From Rhodococcus sp. G-MC3 (GTDB taxonomy: Bacteria > Actinomycetota > Actinomycetes > Mycobacteriales > Mycobacteriaceae), in the NCBI RefSeq assembly GCF_030063335.1, contig NZ_JASISW010000008.1:124001-188000 (forward strand): a DNA stretch of 64,000 bases, in the 5' to 3' direction. Shown here piece by piece: positions 34,475 to 44,104 of this stretch (the stretch's first letter is position 1; each line of letters begins with the position of its first letter). The translations under genes were made by a program, and so were the position numbers. The notes below the pieces were generated by a model, which did no database searches, was not told where the DNA came from, and saw only the letters and a list, made by a program, of their open reading frames with translations.

Positions 34475-35692
34475 ATGACCTATCCGCCCGAGGGCGCCCG
34501 TCCCCAGGGGCCCGGCCAACAGAGCCAAGCTCCCAGCGGTTACGGCAACTACGGCCCAGCAGGTCAATCCTATGGCCAGTCAGGTCAGCAATCACCGGGA
34601 CAGCAGCCAGGCCAGCAAGCACCAGGCCAGCCGTCGTACGGCCAGGGCCAGCAGGGAGCCTCGCAGCAGCAGTACAACCCGCCACTGGCGTCGTCGAAAG
34701 CGTCGCAGCTTCCGCGTATCTTGCCGCTGGTCGTTCTTGCGCTCGGCGCGGTCAATTTCCTCACTGGGCTCGCAGGCCAGTACGAGGCGCTCGGAACGAC
34801 GACCAACTTTTTCCTGATCGGCAACGGGGATCCGACGTCGATTGCGCTGCTGTTCGCAGCCGGTTTGACAGCCGGTATCAGCCTTCTCCCGAAGCAGTCG
34901 ACCATCATCGGCGTCGCGGCGGCTCTGTCGATCGCGGGATGGTTCACACTCGCGTTCCAGTCGTTCAACACCGGCGAGACCGGACCGACCGGGGTATCCA
35001 TCGGCTTGGGGACCGGCGCGATCGTCATTCTCGTTCTTGGATTCGTGCAGTCGGCGGCGGCAGTGGCAGCCACTCTCTTCTCGATTGGAATTCTCAAAGT
35101 TCCTACACCGAAGCCCGCCTCGTACGGTCAGCAAAGTTCGTTCCAGGGCTACGGGCAACAGACAAGTGGCTACGGAGCGCCCGGTCAGCAGGGTCAGTCA
35201 GGTCCGCAGGGTCAGCCCGGCCAGCAGGGTCAGCCAGGTTGGGGCAAGCAACCGCAGAACTACGGCGGATACGGGCAGCCCGCCCAGCCTTCCCAGCAGA
35301 ACTACCCTGCTCCCCCCTACGGCGGGCAACCCTCGCCAGGTCAGGGTGCATCGAACCAGGGCGCTCCGAACCAGAACACCACCGGTGGCCTCGGCTATCC
35401 GGTGGGAGGCTCGGCCGGGGCTGCGCCGAGCGGCAGCGGCGGGTTGACAGGTCCTGCAGGTCAGAACTCGCCATACGGCCAGCCCCAGTCCAGCCAGCCC
35501 CAGTCCGGCCAGCCCCAGTCCGGCCAGCCCCAGTACGGGCAGACTCCGATCGGATCCGGCGGATACGGCGCACCTCAGCACGCGGCGTCCTCGGATCCGG
35601 ACACTGACGATTCGTCTGGCGATCGCGACACTCCATACGGCGCGCCCACCCAGGCGTTCGGTGCTACACCCAACGACGAAGACAAGAAGTGA
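34475..35692 (+). CDS. DUF5336 membrane protein with Gln/Gly/Pro-rich tails (Rv0954-like)
   Basis: 405 residues. The first 75 and the last 180 are low-complexity Gln-Gly-Pro-Ser-Tyr sequence. Between them lie four membrane segments: LPLVVLALGAVNFLTGLAG, SIALLFAAGLTAGISLL, TIIGVAAALSIAGWFTLAF, and AIVILVLGFVQSAAAVAATLFSIGIL (in parts). This matches mycobacterial Rv0954, reported with divisome proteins. ATG 34475 follows GAGGAG. perM follows, as in M. tuberculosis. The tails are the kind of disordered sequence expected to make weak multivalent contacts; that is inference. Confidence 0.85.
   Translation: MTYPPEGARPQGPGQQSQAPSGYGNYGPAGQSYGQSGQQSPGQQPGQQAPGQPSYGQGQQGASQQQYNPPLASSKASQLPRILPLVVLALGAVNFLTGLAGQYEALGTTTNFFLIGNGDPTSIALLFAAGLTAGISLLPKQSTIIGVAAALSIAGWFTLAFQSFNTGETGPTGVSIGLGTGAIVILVLGFVQSAAAVAATLFSIGILKVPTPKPASYGQQSSFQGYGQQTSGYGAPGQQGQSGPQGQPGQQGQPGWGKQPQNYGGYGQPAQPSQQNYPAPPYGGQPSPGQGASNQGAPNQNTTGGLGYPVGGSAGAAPSGSGGLTGPAGQNSPYGQPQSSQPQSGQPQSGQPQYGQTPIGSGGYGAPQHAASSDPDTDDSSGDRDTPYGAPTQAFGATPNDEDKK
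35478..35538 (+). repeat. 15-bp Gln/Pro/Ser repeats in the DUF5336 C-terminal tail
   Basis: Near-identical copies of cagccccagtccggc encode QPQSG units, in frame. Confidence 0.8.
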
Positions 35693-35749
35693 TCGTCGCT
35701 CGGCGCGCCTGAACCACCGCTCCGTCCGATGATGAAACGCTCGTAGCCG

Positions 35750-37285
35750 ATGAGTGCCGTATTGAACCAGGAGAAGCAGCGCACCGGCCGGTCTCGGCGT
35801 CCGGTCCAGCGTGAGCCTCTGTTGTCGCCTGCCCTGTCGAAAACGCTGGTCCGAGTAGGTTTCCGGACGCCAGGCGTCCTCGTTGCGATTATTGCGACGG
35901 TCGTGCTGGTCACGCTGGTCTCGGTCAACAGTGAGTTGACCGGGACTCTCGGTGCCATTGCCGGTCTGTGGTTCGCGGTGCATCAGGTTCCGCTGAGCAT
36001 CTCCGGCACCTCTCTCGGTGTCTTCCCTCTATTGCCGACGATCGTTTTATTCGTCGTCGTCGCGAGGAGTGTGAGCAGAACGGTGTCCGCCGCGTCGGCT
36101 CGACGCGAGTGGGCGTGGGTCCTCGGCGCTGCCGTGCTCGGCCCTGTCGTGGTTACCGCGTTGGCTTTGGCGGTCGCTGCGGATGCTTCGGCCGCCATCG
36201 GGCTGTCCAGCCCCAACGCGCTTTTCGCGTTCGCCTGGGTAGCGGGCATTCATGGCGTGGCGGCTGCGGTTGGGGTGGCGATCGGCACTCGAGACGTCGG
36301 TTGGGTCCGCGGCCGTGTCCCTGAGTGGATCTTCGAGGTCGTCGCCCCGACGGTCCGGGCAGCGGCGGTACTGATCGCAGGGGCAGGCGGAATCTTCCTT
36401 GCCTCGATGCTCGCATCGTGGTCGACGGCCGGAGCGTTGCTCGACGCAGGCAACGGCTTCGTCGGAATGCTCGGTCTGACGCTGCTGTCCATTCTCTATC
36501 TCCCGAACGTTCTGCTCGGCACCCTCGCGGTATCGGTCGGGTCGTCGGCGCACGTCGGCGATGTCGCTGTCAGCATGTTTCGGACCGCGGGTGGGCCGGT
36601 CCCTCCGCTACCGGTGCTTGCAGTTCTCCCGGAAGGCGCATCGACCACGTTCTGGACCCTGATGCTGGTCGTGCCAGTCGCCGCCGGAGTAATCCTCGGG
36701 CGTGACTGCGCGCGTCGCACCGTCGACGTGCATTACGCGTTGTCCTCGGTGTGGGTCGGCAGCGCAGCGATCGGTGTTGCCTCGTTGCTTCTCGGCTTCG
36801 CCGCAGGGGGCAATCTCGGCACGTTCGGCACAGTCTCGGTCACGGTGTGGTCGTTCGGCCTGCTTGCCTTTGCGTGGCTTGCCGTCGTCGGTTCCATTGC
36901 TGCAGCCATCACCGCGTGGCGAGGTGGTTCGCTACCTCCGCACCAGGCCGACCCTGCGCCTGACGTCGCACCCGAACGGGCACCCGTCGCGGTACCGGCC
37001 ATCGCAGAACCCGTCGCGCATCCACGACGGGCCGTCGACGCCGAATTGGTGGAGCAGCCTGCCCCGCCGGCGGAAACGGACACCGGCGACGAAACCTCCG
37101 AGGACGTTGTCGAGGCCGAGATCGTGGACGCTCCGGCTGCACAGGATGCAACTGCCGAGGAAGTACCTGCCGAGAGTGTCGAGCCCGCCGCCGAAGCCGT
37201 CGATGTGGCCCAGGTCGTCGATGTGGCGGAGGTCGTCGATGTGGAAGCCGCCGAAGACACGACGAGCACGGACCCGAAGACCTGA
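35750..37285 (+). CDS. perM: PerM-like integral membrane protein (DUF6350)
   Basis: 511 residues with about ten hydrophobic segments over residues 40-400, then an acidic, Ala/Pro/Glu/Val-rich cytoplasmic tail of about 110 residues (repeats of VVDVAEVVDV type). It corresponds to Rv0955/PerM, which in M. tuberculosis is needed for chronic infection and stabilises the divisome protein FtsB. Place and size agree: DUF5336 gene upstream, purN downstream. The tail differs from residue patterns elsewhere in the protein and is probably disordered. Confidence 0.85.
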   Translation: MSAVLNQEKQRTGRSRRPVQREPLLSPALSKTLVRVGFRTPGVLVAIIATVVLVTLVSVNSELTGTLGAIAGLWFAVHQVPLSISGTSLGVFPLLPTIVLFVVVARSVSRTVSAASARREWAWVLGAAVLGPVVVTALALAVAADASAAIGLSSPNALFAFAWVAGIHGVAAAVGVAIGTRDVGWVRGRVPEWIFEVVAPTVRAAAVLIAGAGGIFLASMLASWSTAGALLDAGNGFVGMLGLTLLSILYLPNVLLGTLAVSVGSSAHVGDVAVSMFRTAGGPVPPLPVLAVLPEGASTTFWTLMLVVPVAAGVILGRDCARRTVDVHYALSSVWVGSAAIGVASLLLGFAAGGNLGTFGTVSVTVWSFGLLAFAWLAVVGSIAAAITAWRGGSLPPHQADPAPDVAPERAPVAVPAIAEPVAHPRRAVDAELVEQPAPPAETDTGDETSEDVVEAEIVDAPAAQDATAEEVPAESVEPAAEAVDVAQVVDVAEVVDVEAAEDTTSTDPKT

Positions 37286-37403
37286 GACCACGCAACCGAG
37301 AAGGACCTCCCTGACAGCGTCGTCGTGGCCAACGACTACTCTTTCAGCTGACCCGGTTCGGTTTGGATGGGCGATCCGCCTCGATCAATTCAGGAGAAGT
37401 GCG

Positions 37404-38027
37404 CTGACTGCCACGCGTGAGCACCCAGCACGAGTCGTCGTCCTCGCATCGGGCACCGGCTCGCTGTTGCTATCGCTGATCGGGGCCACCCGAAGCAGTA
37501 ACTACCCCGCACGCATCGTCGCGGTGGGAGTGGACCGCGACTGCGACGCCGCCCGCCATGCGCACGAGGCCGAGATTCCACACTTTCGTGTCGGGCTGCG
37601 CGACTACACCGATCGGGAGCAGTGGGATGCGGCGCTGACCGAATCCGTCGCCCAGCACCAGCCCGATCTCGTCGTGACCGCCGGTTTCATGAAAATCCTC
37701 GGCCCGCGATTTCTGACTACCTACGCCGGACGGATCGTCAACACGCATCCGGCGCTGCTTCCGTCTTTTCCCGGCGCCCACGCGGTGGAAGACGCACTTG
37801 CCTACGGGGTCAAGCTGACGGGATCGACAGTCCACCTCGTCGATGCAGGGGTGGATACCGGGCCGATTCTGGCGCAGCAAGCTGTACCTGTGCACAGCGA
37901 TGACGACCGTGACTCTCTGCACGAGCGAATCAAGATTGTGGAGCGCGCACTGCTGGTCGATGTGATCGCAGCAGTTGCGTCCCGAGGTGTTGTCTCCGAT
38001 GGAAGAAAGGCCGAGATCCAACCATGA
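37404..38027 (+). CDS. purN: Phosphoribosylglycinamide formyltransferase
   Basis: 207 residues from CTG 37404. The enzyme transfers formyl from 10-formyl-THF to GAR in purine synthesis. Motifs: [14 protein letters not shown] (phosphate-binding loop), [18 protein letters not shown], the catalytic [20 protein letters not shown] and [18 protein letters not shown]. No in-frame ATG, GTG or TTG exists between the end of perM and the phosphate loop. CTG 37404 sits eight bases after AGGAGAAG and gives the homologous start (M)[12 protein letters not shown]. The stop overlaps the purH start (ATGA). Confidence 0.92.
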   Translation: MTATREHPARVVVLASGTGSLLLSLIGATRSSNYPARIVAVGVDRDCDAARHAHEAEIPHFRVGLRDYTDREQWDAALTESVAQHQPDLVVTAGFMKILGPRFLTTYAGRIVNTHPALLPSFPGAHAVEDALAYGVKLTGSTVHLVDAGVDTGPILAQQAVPVHSDDDRDSLHERIKIVERALLVDVIAAVASRGVVSDGRKAEIQP

Positions 38028-39574
38028 GTGAACGTAAAGCAGTGCGCCGCGCGCTGGTCAGTGTCTACGACAAGACCGGATTGATCGAGCTTGCGACCGG
38101 CTTGCACAATGCAGGCGTCGCTCTGGTCTCGACCGGGTCGACGGCATCCAAGATCGCCGATGCCGGAATCCCGGTCACGAAGGTCGAGGACCTCACCGGT
38201 TTTCCCGAGACTCTCGATGGCCGCGTCAAGACGCTTCATCCGCGGGTACACGCGGGTGTGTTGGCCGATACCCGCCGCCCCGAGCACCTTTCACAACTAG
38301 AGGAACTCGGCATCGAGGCGTTCGAGCTCGTCGTCGTCAACCTCTACCCGTTCACCGACACCGTTGCCAGCGGAGCCACGCCCGACGAATGCGTCGAGCA
38401 GATCGACATCGGCGGACCTTCGATGGTCCGTGCGGCAGCAAAGAATCATCCGTCGGTCGCAGTGGTTGTCGATCCCGCCCGCTACGAGGATGTGCTGAGC
38501 GCCGTTGCTGGTGGGGGATTCACTCTTGCCGAGCGCACTTCGCTTGCGGCACAGGCATTCCAGCATACTGCGGCGTACGACGTTGCTGTTGCATCGTGGA
38601 TGAGCAGCGTCCTCGTGGAATCCGACACCCAGTTCCCCGCGTGGATCGGCGGAACCTGGGACCGCGCGGCCGTTCTCCGCTATGGCGAGAACCCGCACCA
38701 GGCAGCCGCGCTGTACGTCGATCCTGCGGGGTCCGGCATCGCTCAGGCCGAGCAGCTGCACGGTAAAGAGATGTCGTACAACAACTTCACCGATGCCGAC
38801 GCTGCTTGGCGTGCAGCATTCGATCACGAAAACTATTGTGTTGCGATCATCAAGCATGCCAACCCCTGCGGAATCGCTGTCGGTGCTGATATCGCCGAGG
38901 CGCACCGCAAGGCGCATGCCTGCGACCCTGTCAGTGCCTACGGCGGCGTCATCGCAGCCAACCGTGAGGTCACCGTCGAGATGGCCGAGCAGGTTGCCGA
39001 GATTTTCACCGAGGTGATCGTCGCACCGTCGTACGCTGATGGTGCACTGGGTGTTCTGCAGCGCAAGAAGAACATTCGTGTTCTGCTGGCAACGCCGCCG
39101 TCGCCGAACGGGGTCGAGCTCAAGCCGATCTCCGGTGGCACATTGCTGCAGCAGCGTGACGCGATCGACGCCGATGGCGACAACCCGGCCAACTGGACGC
39201 TCGCAGCCGGCGAGGCCGCCGACCAGCAGACTCTGAAGGATCTCGAATTTGCTTGGCGCGCAGGGCGTGCTGTCAAGTCCAACGCGATTTTGCTGGCCAA
39301 GGACGGCGCGTCGGTCGGCGTCGGTATGGGACAGGTCAACCGCGTCGATGCTGCGCACCTGGCAGTCCAGCGCGCGGGAGACCGGGTCGAAGGATCCGTC
39401 GCTTCCTCCGATGCGTTCTTCCCGTTCCCCGACGGACTGCAGGTCCTGCTGAGTGCCGGTGTGAAGGCCGTCGTGCAGCCGGGCGGGTCCGTCCGCGACA
39501 ACGAGGTCATCGCTGCAGCTCAGGATGCAGGCGTGACCCTCTATCTCACGGGTTCGCGCCACTTCGCCCACTAG
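38024..39574 (+). CDS. purH: Bifunctional AICAR formyltransferase/IMP cyclohydrolase
   Basis: 516-residue enzyme for the last two steps of IMP synthesis. The N-terminal cyclohydrolase domain has [19 protein letters not shown] and [16 protein letters not shown]. The C-terminal formyltransferase domain has [14 protein letters not shown], the catalytic [11 protein letters not shown], and ends with [31 protein letters not shown] (in parts). The start overlaps the purN stop by four bases. The gene is followed by a hairpin repeat. Confidence 0.97.
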   Translation: MSERKAVRRALVSVYDKTGLIELATGLHNAGVALVSTGSTASKIADAGIPVTKVEDLTGFPETLDGRVKTLHPRVHAGVLADTRRPEHLSQLEELGIEAFELVVVNLYPFTDTVASGATPDECVEQIDIGGPSMVRAAAKNHPSVAVVVDPARYEDVLSAVAGGGFTLAERTSLAAQAFQHTAAYDVAVASWMSSVLVESDTQFPAWIGGTWDRAAVLRYGENPHQAAALYVDPAGSGIAQAEQLHGKEMSYNNFTDADAAWRAAFDHENYCVAIIKHANPCGIAVGADIAEAHRKAHACDPVSAYGGVIAANREVTVEMAEQVAEIFTEVIVAPSYADGALGVLQRKKNIRVLLATPPSPNGVELKPISGGTLLQQRDAIDADGDNPANWTLAAGEAADQQTLKDLEFAWRAGRAVKSNAILLAKDGASVGVGMGQVNRVDAAHLAVQRAGDRVEGSVASSDAFFPFPDGLQVLLSAGVKAVVQPGGSVRDNEVIAAAQDAGVTLYLTGSRHFAH

Positions 39575-39590
39575 GTCGCCGAGTTCGGCT

Positions 39591-39651
39591 TTCCGCCGAG
39601 ATCGAGGTTATGCATGGCTTTCCCTGGGATTCCGCGCATAACTTCGATCTC
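39591..39651 (+). repeat. Left hairpin repeat next to the DUF559 gene
   Basis: Arms GAGATCGAGGTTATGC (39598-39613) and GCATAACTTCGATCTC (39636-39651) pair over 16 bp with one mismatch around a 22-base loop. Positions 39591-39612 are identical, over 22 bp and in inverted direction, to 40684-40705 on the far side of the gene. It may also terminate purH. Confidence 0.85.
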
Positions 39652-39652
39652 A

Positions 39653-40516
39653 TCAGACAGGTGCACCGGCCGCACGAAGCGCGGCGCTAACCCGTGACAC
39701 CAACGAGATACCGTCTCTCCGAAGGTGATGTGCGCTTACTCGTACGACGGTCCAGCCAAGTTGCTCCAATCTGTGAGTTCGGTCGATGTCCCACGCACGC
39801 TGTTGAGGGTCCGACCAGTGTTGCTCGCCGTCGTACTCTACGAGGATCTTCCACCGTGGCCAACCCATGTCGCCGCGCGCGAACGCCTTGCCGGTTGCAT
39901 CCCTGATCTCGATTTGAGTGGTCGGGCGTGGCAGACCCGCATCGAGCAGAAGTAGACGTGTCAGTGACTCCTGCGGCGACTCGGCACCACCATCGGCGAC
40001 GTCGAGCACCTGTCGGAGTTGCACGATTCCCCTGCTTCCGCAGTGACTTTCCGCTAGCAGGGCAACCGCGCTCGGACGCAATGAAGTTGCGTTGCACAGC
40101 GCGTCGACCATTGCCAGAGCCTGAGGAAACTTGCCACGACGGCCGAGATCGAAGGCAGTCCGGGCAGCGGTAGTGACTCGGATTCCATCAACTGTCTCTA
40201 CCTCGTCGGAAGGCAGCATGTCTGCCCTGATGTGAATGGCACTGTACGGCTGACGGTGTTCGTACCAAATTAGTTCCGCGCGGTGGTCAGCCGAAATCCA
40301 CTTGGCCCCATGAAGGGCAGCTGCGCTTTGTCCAGCGACGACAGCCTTTCCTTGCGAGAACATCCACGCTGCTCGCGCCCGAGTAACCGCGTCGACCGTA
40401 GTCGATCGATCGATGTATACGTCCCGGTAGATCCGGCGGTTCTCACGCCGCAAGTCAGCACGCGTGACTGTTCCGTCCTTGACTGCATCCGAGCCGACGA
40501 ACGGCGAACTGTCCAT
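39653..40516 (-). CDS. DUF559 (VSR-type endonuclease-like) protein with AbiEi-like N-terminus
   Basis: 287 residues. The N-terminal third resembles the AbiEi antitoxin winged-helix region seen in many actinobacterial DUF559 proteins (VTRADLRRENRRIYRDVYIDRSTTVDA in parts; AVVAGQSAAALHGAKWI). The C-terminal third is VSR-like: glutamate in SPQESLTRLLLLDAGLP, aspartate in ARGDMGWP, EYDGEQHW, and the ending LEQLGWTVVRVSAHHL. The nuclease residues missing from the 16-kb homologue are present here. It lies between purH and the MoxR gene, which are neighbours in M. tuberculosis, so it is an insertion. Both ends carry copies of one hairpin repeat. The target is unknown. Confidence 0.75.
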   Translation of the reverse strand: MDSSPFVGSDAVKDGTVTRADLRRENRRIYRDVYIDRSTTVDAVTRARAAWMFSQGKAVVAGQSAAALHGAKWISADHRAELIWYEHRQPYSAIHIRADMLPSDEVETVDGIRVTTAARTAFDLGRRGKFPQALAMVDALCNATSLRPSAVALLAESHCGSRGIVQLRQVLDVADGGAESPQESLTRLLLLDAGLPRPTTQIEIRDATGKAFARGDMGWPRWKILVEYDGEQHWSDPQQRAWDIDRTHRLEQLGWTVVRVSAHHLRRDGISLVSRVSAALRAAGAPV

Positions 40517-40640
40517 CCGAAAACAATCACAGGGAATTGGTCACCGTGGGGCCTCGGATCGCAATCTGTGGATGAATACGAAGGTCTATCCACAGCCTGT
40601 CGAGATCGAAGCTGTGCTGCACCGCCTGTGCTAAGGTGTT

Positions 40641-40705
40641 CGCCGAAATCCAGGTTGTGCCCCGTAATTGACAGAATTTAGGACATAACCTCGATCTCGG
40701 CGGAA
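40641..40705 (+). repeat. Right hairpin repeat next to the DUF559 gene
   Basis: Arms 40641-40662 and 40681-40702 pair at about 18 of 22 positions around an A/T-rich loop. Positions 40684-40705 (with CATAACCTCGATCTCGGCGG) are the exact inverted copy of 39591-39612. It lies between the DUF559 start and the MoxR start. Confidence 0.85.
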
Positions 40706-40769
40706 GTGAGTGACGTGCGGGCGGACGGCGAGAGGTGCACAAACGTACGAACGCTCGTAGCGTGGTGAA

Positions 40770-42155
40770 GTGACCTCTACCGAACCTGGCATCACCACCG
40801 TCGGCGAACTGCGCGCGTCCGGACACGTGCAGCGTTCCGTCAAGGCCGAACTCCGCGAAAATCTGCTTGACGCCCTGCGCACGGGCAAGGACGCATGGCC
40901 GGGAATTCTCGGTTTCGACAAGACCGTTCTCCCTCAGCTCGAACGTGCGATTCTTGCTGGTCACGACGTCGTTCTCCTCGGCGAACGAGGTCAGGGCAAG
41001 ACTCGACTCCTGCGCACCCTCAACCTCCTGCTCGACGAGTGGTCCCCGATGATCGAGGGTTCCGAGCTCGGCGAGCACCCCTTCGAACCCATCACCCCGG
41101 CGAGCATTCGCAAGGCCGCGGAACTGGGCGACCTGCTCCCCATCACGTGGCGCCACCGCAGCGAGCGGTATGCCGAGAAGCTGGCGACCCCTGACACATC
41201 GGTTGCGGATCTCGTCGGCGACGTCGACCCCGTCAAGGTCGCCGAAGGGCGCAGCCTGGGCGATCCGGAGACCATCCACTTCGGACTGGTTCCCCGCAGC
41301 CACCGCGGCATCGTCGCCATCAACGAACTGCCCGACCTCGCGGAACGAATCCAGGTCTCGTTGCTCAACGTCATGGAAGAGCGCGATATCCAGGTCCGCG
41401 GCTACACGTTGCGCCTACCTCTCGACGTCATGCTCGTCGCGAGCGCGAACCCCGAGGACTACACCAACCGCGGCCGCATCATCACCCCGCTGAAGGACCG
41501 TTTCGGCGCCGAGATCCGCACGCACTACCCGCACGCGCTCGACGACGAGATCTCCGTCATCGAGCAAGAAGCACACCTTCCGGCGTCCGTGCCGTCCTAC
41601 TTGATCGAGGTGCTGGCTCGATTCACGCGACTGCTGCGCGAGTCGCCGTCCGTCGACCAGCGATCCGGTGTATCGGCTCGTTTTGCCATCGCGGCCGCTG
41701 AAACCATCGCTGCCGCAGCGATTCACCGTGCCGCCGTGCTGGGTGAAGGCGATGCCGTCGCCAGGCCCGTCGACCTGGGGACCATCATCGAGGTGCTGCG
41801 GGGCAAGGTCGAGTTCGAGTCCGGTGAAGAAGGCCGCGAGATCGAGGTGCTCGAACACCTGCTGCGGCGTGCGACTGCCGACACGGTTCGCGAGCGGCTC
41901 GGCGGCATCAATCTGGCGCCGCTGGTCACCGCCATCGAGCAGGGCGAACCGGTTGTGACGGGCGACCGTATCACCGCGAAGGCTCTGCTCGGCGAACTGC
42001 CGGACCTGGAGGTTCTCGACGAGATCGCGACCCGCCTCGACGCGTCCTCGGACGGCGAAAAAGCGGCGGCGTTCGAACTTGCGCTGGAAGGCCTCTACCT
42101 CGCCCGCCGTATCGCGAAGGATCCCGACGAAGACGGACAGACGGTGTACAGCTGA
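40770..42155 (+). CDS. MoxR/Mg-chelatase-type AAA+ ATPase (Rv0958-like)
   Basis: 461-residue AAA+ ATPase. The Walker A motif is LLGERGQGKTRLL; Walker B lies in GIVAINELPDL, with the family pattern LLNVMEERDIQVRGY and sensor 1 in VASANPEDYTNRGRI. The C-terminal helical part binds the partner. MoxR-type ATPases work with VWA proteins as chaperones that load metals or mature complexes. The VWA partner follows with one shared base (TGATG). The start is GTG 40770; no strong ribosome binding site is visible. It corresponds to Rv0958. The client is unknown. Confidence 0.88.
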   Translation: MTSTEPGITTVGELRASGHVQRSVKAELRENLLDALRTGKDAWPGILGFDKTVLPQLERAILAGHDVVLLGERGQGKTRLLRTLNLLLDEWSPMIEGSELGEHPFEPITPASIRKAAELGDLLPITWRHRSERYAEKLATPDTSVADLVGDVDPVKVAEGRSLGDPETIHFGLVPRSHRGIVAINELPDLAERIQVSLLNVMEERDIQVRGYTLRLPLDVMLVASANPEDYTNRGRIITPLKDRFGAEIRTHYPHALDDEISVIEQEAHLPASVPSYLIEVLARFTRLLRESPSVDQRSGVSARFAIAAAETIAAAAIHRAAVLGEGDAVARPVDLGTIIEVLRGKVEFESGEEGREIEVLEHLLRRATADTVRERLGGINLAPLVTAIEQGEPVVTGDRITAKALLGELPDLEVLDEIATRLDASSDGEKAAAFELALEGLYLARRIAKDPDEDGQTVYS

Positions 42156-44104
42156 TGCCTGCCAGCAGATACGGGCGATATCACGGTGGACCTGATCCGC
42201 TGGCCGCACCGGTCGACCTCCGAGAAGCTCTAGAGTCCATCGGTAATGATGTGCTCGAGGGAGCTTCTCCTCGCCGCGCGATGCAGGAGATGCTGCGGCG
42301 CGGCACCCAGAACATGCGAGGTCTCGACGATCTGGCCGCGGAAGCCAACCGTCGTCGACGAGAATTGTTGCGCAAGAACAACCTCGACGGCACCTTGCAG
42401 GAAGTGCGCGAGCTGCTCGACAAGGCTGTACTCGAAGAGCGCAAGACTCTCGCCAGGGCTCTCGACGACGATGCACGATTCCAGGAAATGCAGATCGGTG
42501 ATCTGTCTCCGTCGACGGCTCAGGCGGTGCAGGAGCTCGCCGACTACGACTGGCGTTCGTCGGACTCCCGCGAGAACTACGAGAAGATCAAGGATCTGCT
42601 CGGACGCGAGATGCTCGATCAGCGGTTCGCGGGCATGAAGAACGCTCTGAAGAATGCGACGGACGAAGACCGGCAAGCGATCAGCGAGATGCTGAAAGAC
42701 CTCAACGAGCTGCTCGCCAAGCATAATCAGGGCGAGGATTCCGACGAGGACTTCCAGAATTTCATGCGCAAACACGGCCAGCATTTCCCGGAGAATCCGC
42801 AGAATGTGGACGAGCTCTTGGACTCACTGGCCGAAAGAGCAGCCGCTGCACAGCGGTTGAGGAATTCCCTCAGCCCGGAACAACGTGCTGAGCTCGACGC
42901 GCTGGCTCAGCAGGCTTTCGGCGATTCGAACCTGCTGCAGCAACTCGATCAGCTCGATCAGAACCTTCAACAGGCACGGCCGGGGGAGGATTGGGACGGT
43001 TCGCAGAACTTCCGCGGTGAGAACGGTATGGGGCTCGGCGACGGAACCGGAGCGCTGCAGGACATCGCGGACCTAGAGAATCTGGGAAACCAGCTGTCGC
43101 AGCAGTACAACGGTGCGGCGTTGGACGACATCGATGCGGATGCGCTGCTCGAGCAGCTCGGGCCCGAAGCTGCAGCGGATGCACGAATGCTCGCCGAGCT
43201 CGAAAAGGCCTTGGAACAACAGGGTTTCATGGACAAAGGTGCTGACGGACAGTGGCGGTTGTCACCCAAGGCGATGCGTCAGCTGGGGCAATCCGCGCTC
43301 AAGGATGTCGCGGGCAAGATCTCCCGCCGCGGCGGTGAGCGGGAGACTCGCAAAGCCGGTGCGATGGGGGAGCCGACCGGTGCATCGCGTGCGTGGGAGT
43401 TCGGGGATACCGAACCGTGGGACGTGACGAGAACGGTCAACAACGCCGTACTGCGCACTGCCGCGGAGGGCTCGAAGTTGCCGGTGAAGTTGCAGGTCAC
43501 CGACGTCGAGATCAGCGAGACCGAAACTCGCACCCAGGCAGCCGTCGCGCTATTGGTGGATACGTCGTTCTCGATGGTGATGGACGGCCGCTGGGTACCG
43601 ATGAAACGCACTGCACTGGCGTTGAACCATCTTGTGAGCACGCGCTTCCGAGGCGACGATCTCCAGCTCATCGGGTTCGGCCGCCACGCGCAGAAGTTGA
43701 CGGCGTCGCAATTGGCAGGTCTCGACGGCGCCTACGATCAAGGCACCAATCTGCACCATGCGTTGCTACTGGCGGCGCGGCACCTTCGTCGCCACCCGAA
43801 CGCGCAGCCGGTGGTGCTGATCGTCACCGACGGCGAACCGACGGCGCACCTCGAACCCGACGGCCATGCGTTTTTCGACTACCCCCCGCACCCGCGGACG
43901 CTGGGTTTGACCGTGCGGGAGCTCGACACCATCGCCAAACTCGGTGCGCAGGTGACCATTTTCCGGCTCGGCGACGATCCGGGCTTGGCGCGCGTGGTGG
44001 ACCGAATGGCCGAGCGGGTGGGTGGGCGCGTCATCGCCCCGGATCTCGATGGTCTCGGGGCAGCCGTGGTAAGCGACTACCTCAAGCGTCGCCGGAAGTC
44101 TTGA
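42155..44104 (+). CDS. VWA-domain protein, partner of the MoxR-type ATPase (Rv0959-like)
   Basis: 649 residues. The first 430 are helical, charged and glutamine-rich, with likely coiled coils (ELLDKAVLEERKTLARAL; LLQQLDQLDQNLQQ). The C-terminal VWA domain begins near residue 465 with the metal-binding site LLVDTSFSM (D-x-S-x-S), then YDQGTNLHHALLLA with the threonine, and VLIVTDGEPTAHL with the aspartate. No signal peptide, so the pair acts in the cytoplasm. The start shares one base with the ATPase stop. The end overlaps the convergent permease gene by 23 bp. Confidence 0.88.
   Translation: MPASRYGRYHGGPDPLAAPVDLREALESIGNDVLEGASPRRAMQEMLRRGTQNMRGLDDLAAEANRRRRELLRKNNLDGTLQEVRELLDKAVLEERKTLARALDDDARFQEMQIGDLSPSTAQAVQELADYDWRSSDSRENYEKIKDLLGREMLDQRFAGMKNALKNATDEDRQAISEMLKDLNELLAKHNQGEDSDEDFQNFMRKHGQHFPENPQNVDELLDSLAERAAAAQRLRNSLSPEQRAELDALAQQAFGDSNLLQQLDQLDQNLQQARPGEDWDGSQNFRGENGMGLGDGTGALQDIADLENLGNQLSQQYNGAALDDIDADALLEQLGPEAAADARMLAELEKALEQQGFMDKGADGQWRLSPKAMRQLGQSALKDVAGKISRRGGERETRKAGAMGEPTGASRAWEFGDTEPWDVTRTVNNAVLRTAAEGSKLPVKLQVTDVEISETETRTQAAVALLVDTSFSMVMDGRWVPMKRTALALNHLVSTRFRGDDLQLIGFGRHAQKLTASQLAGLDGAYDQGTNLHHALLLAARHLRRHPNAQPVVLIVTDGEPTAHLEPDGHAFFDYPPHPRTLGLTVRELDTIAKLGAQVTIFRLGDDPGLARVVDRMAERVGGRVIAPDLDGLGAAVVSDYLKRRRKS

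Noticed and set aside
39591-39651. Treating the hairpin after purH only as a terminator
   Set aside because: It has no T-run, and a 22-bp part recurs inverted 1.1 kb away, so a plain terminator does not explain it, although it may also end purH transcripts.
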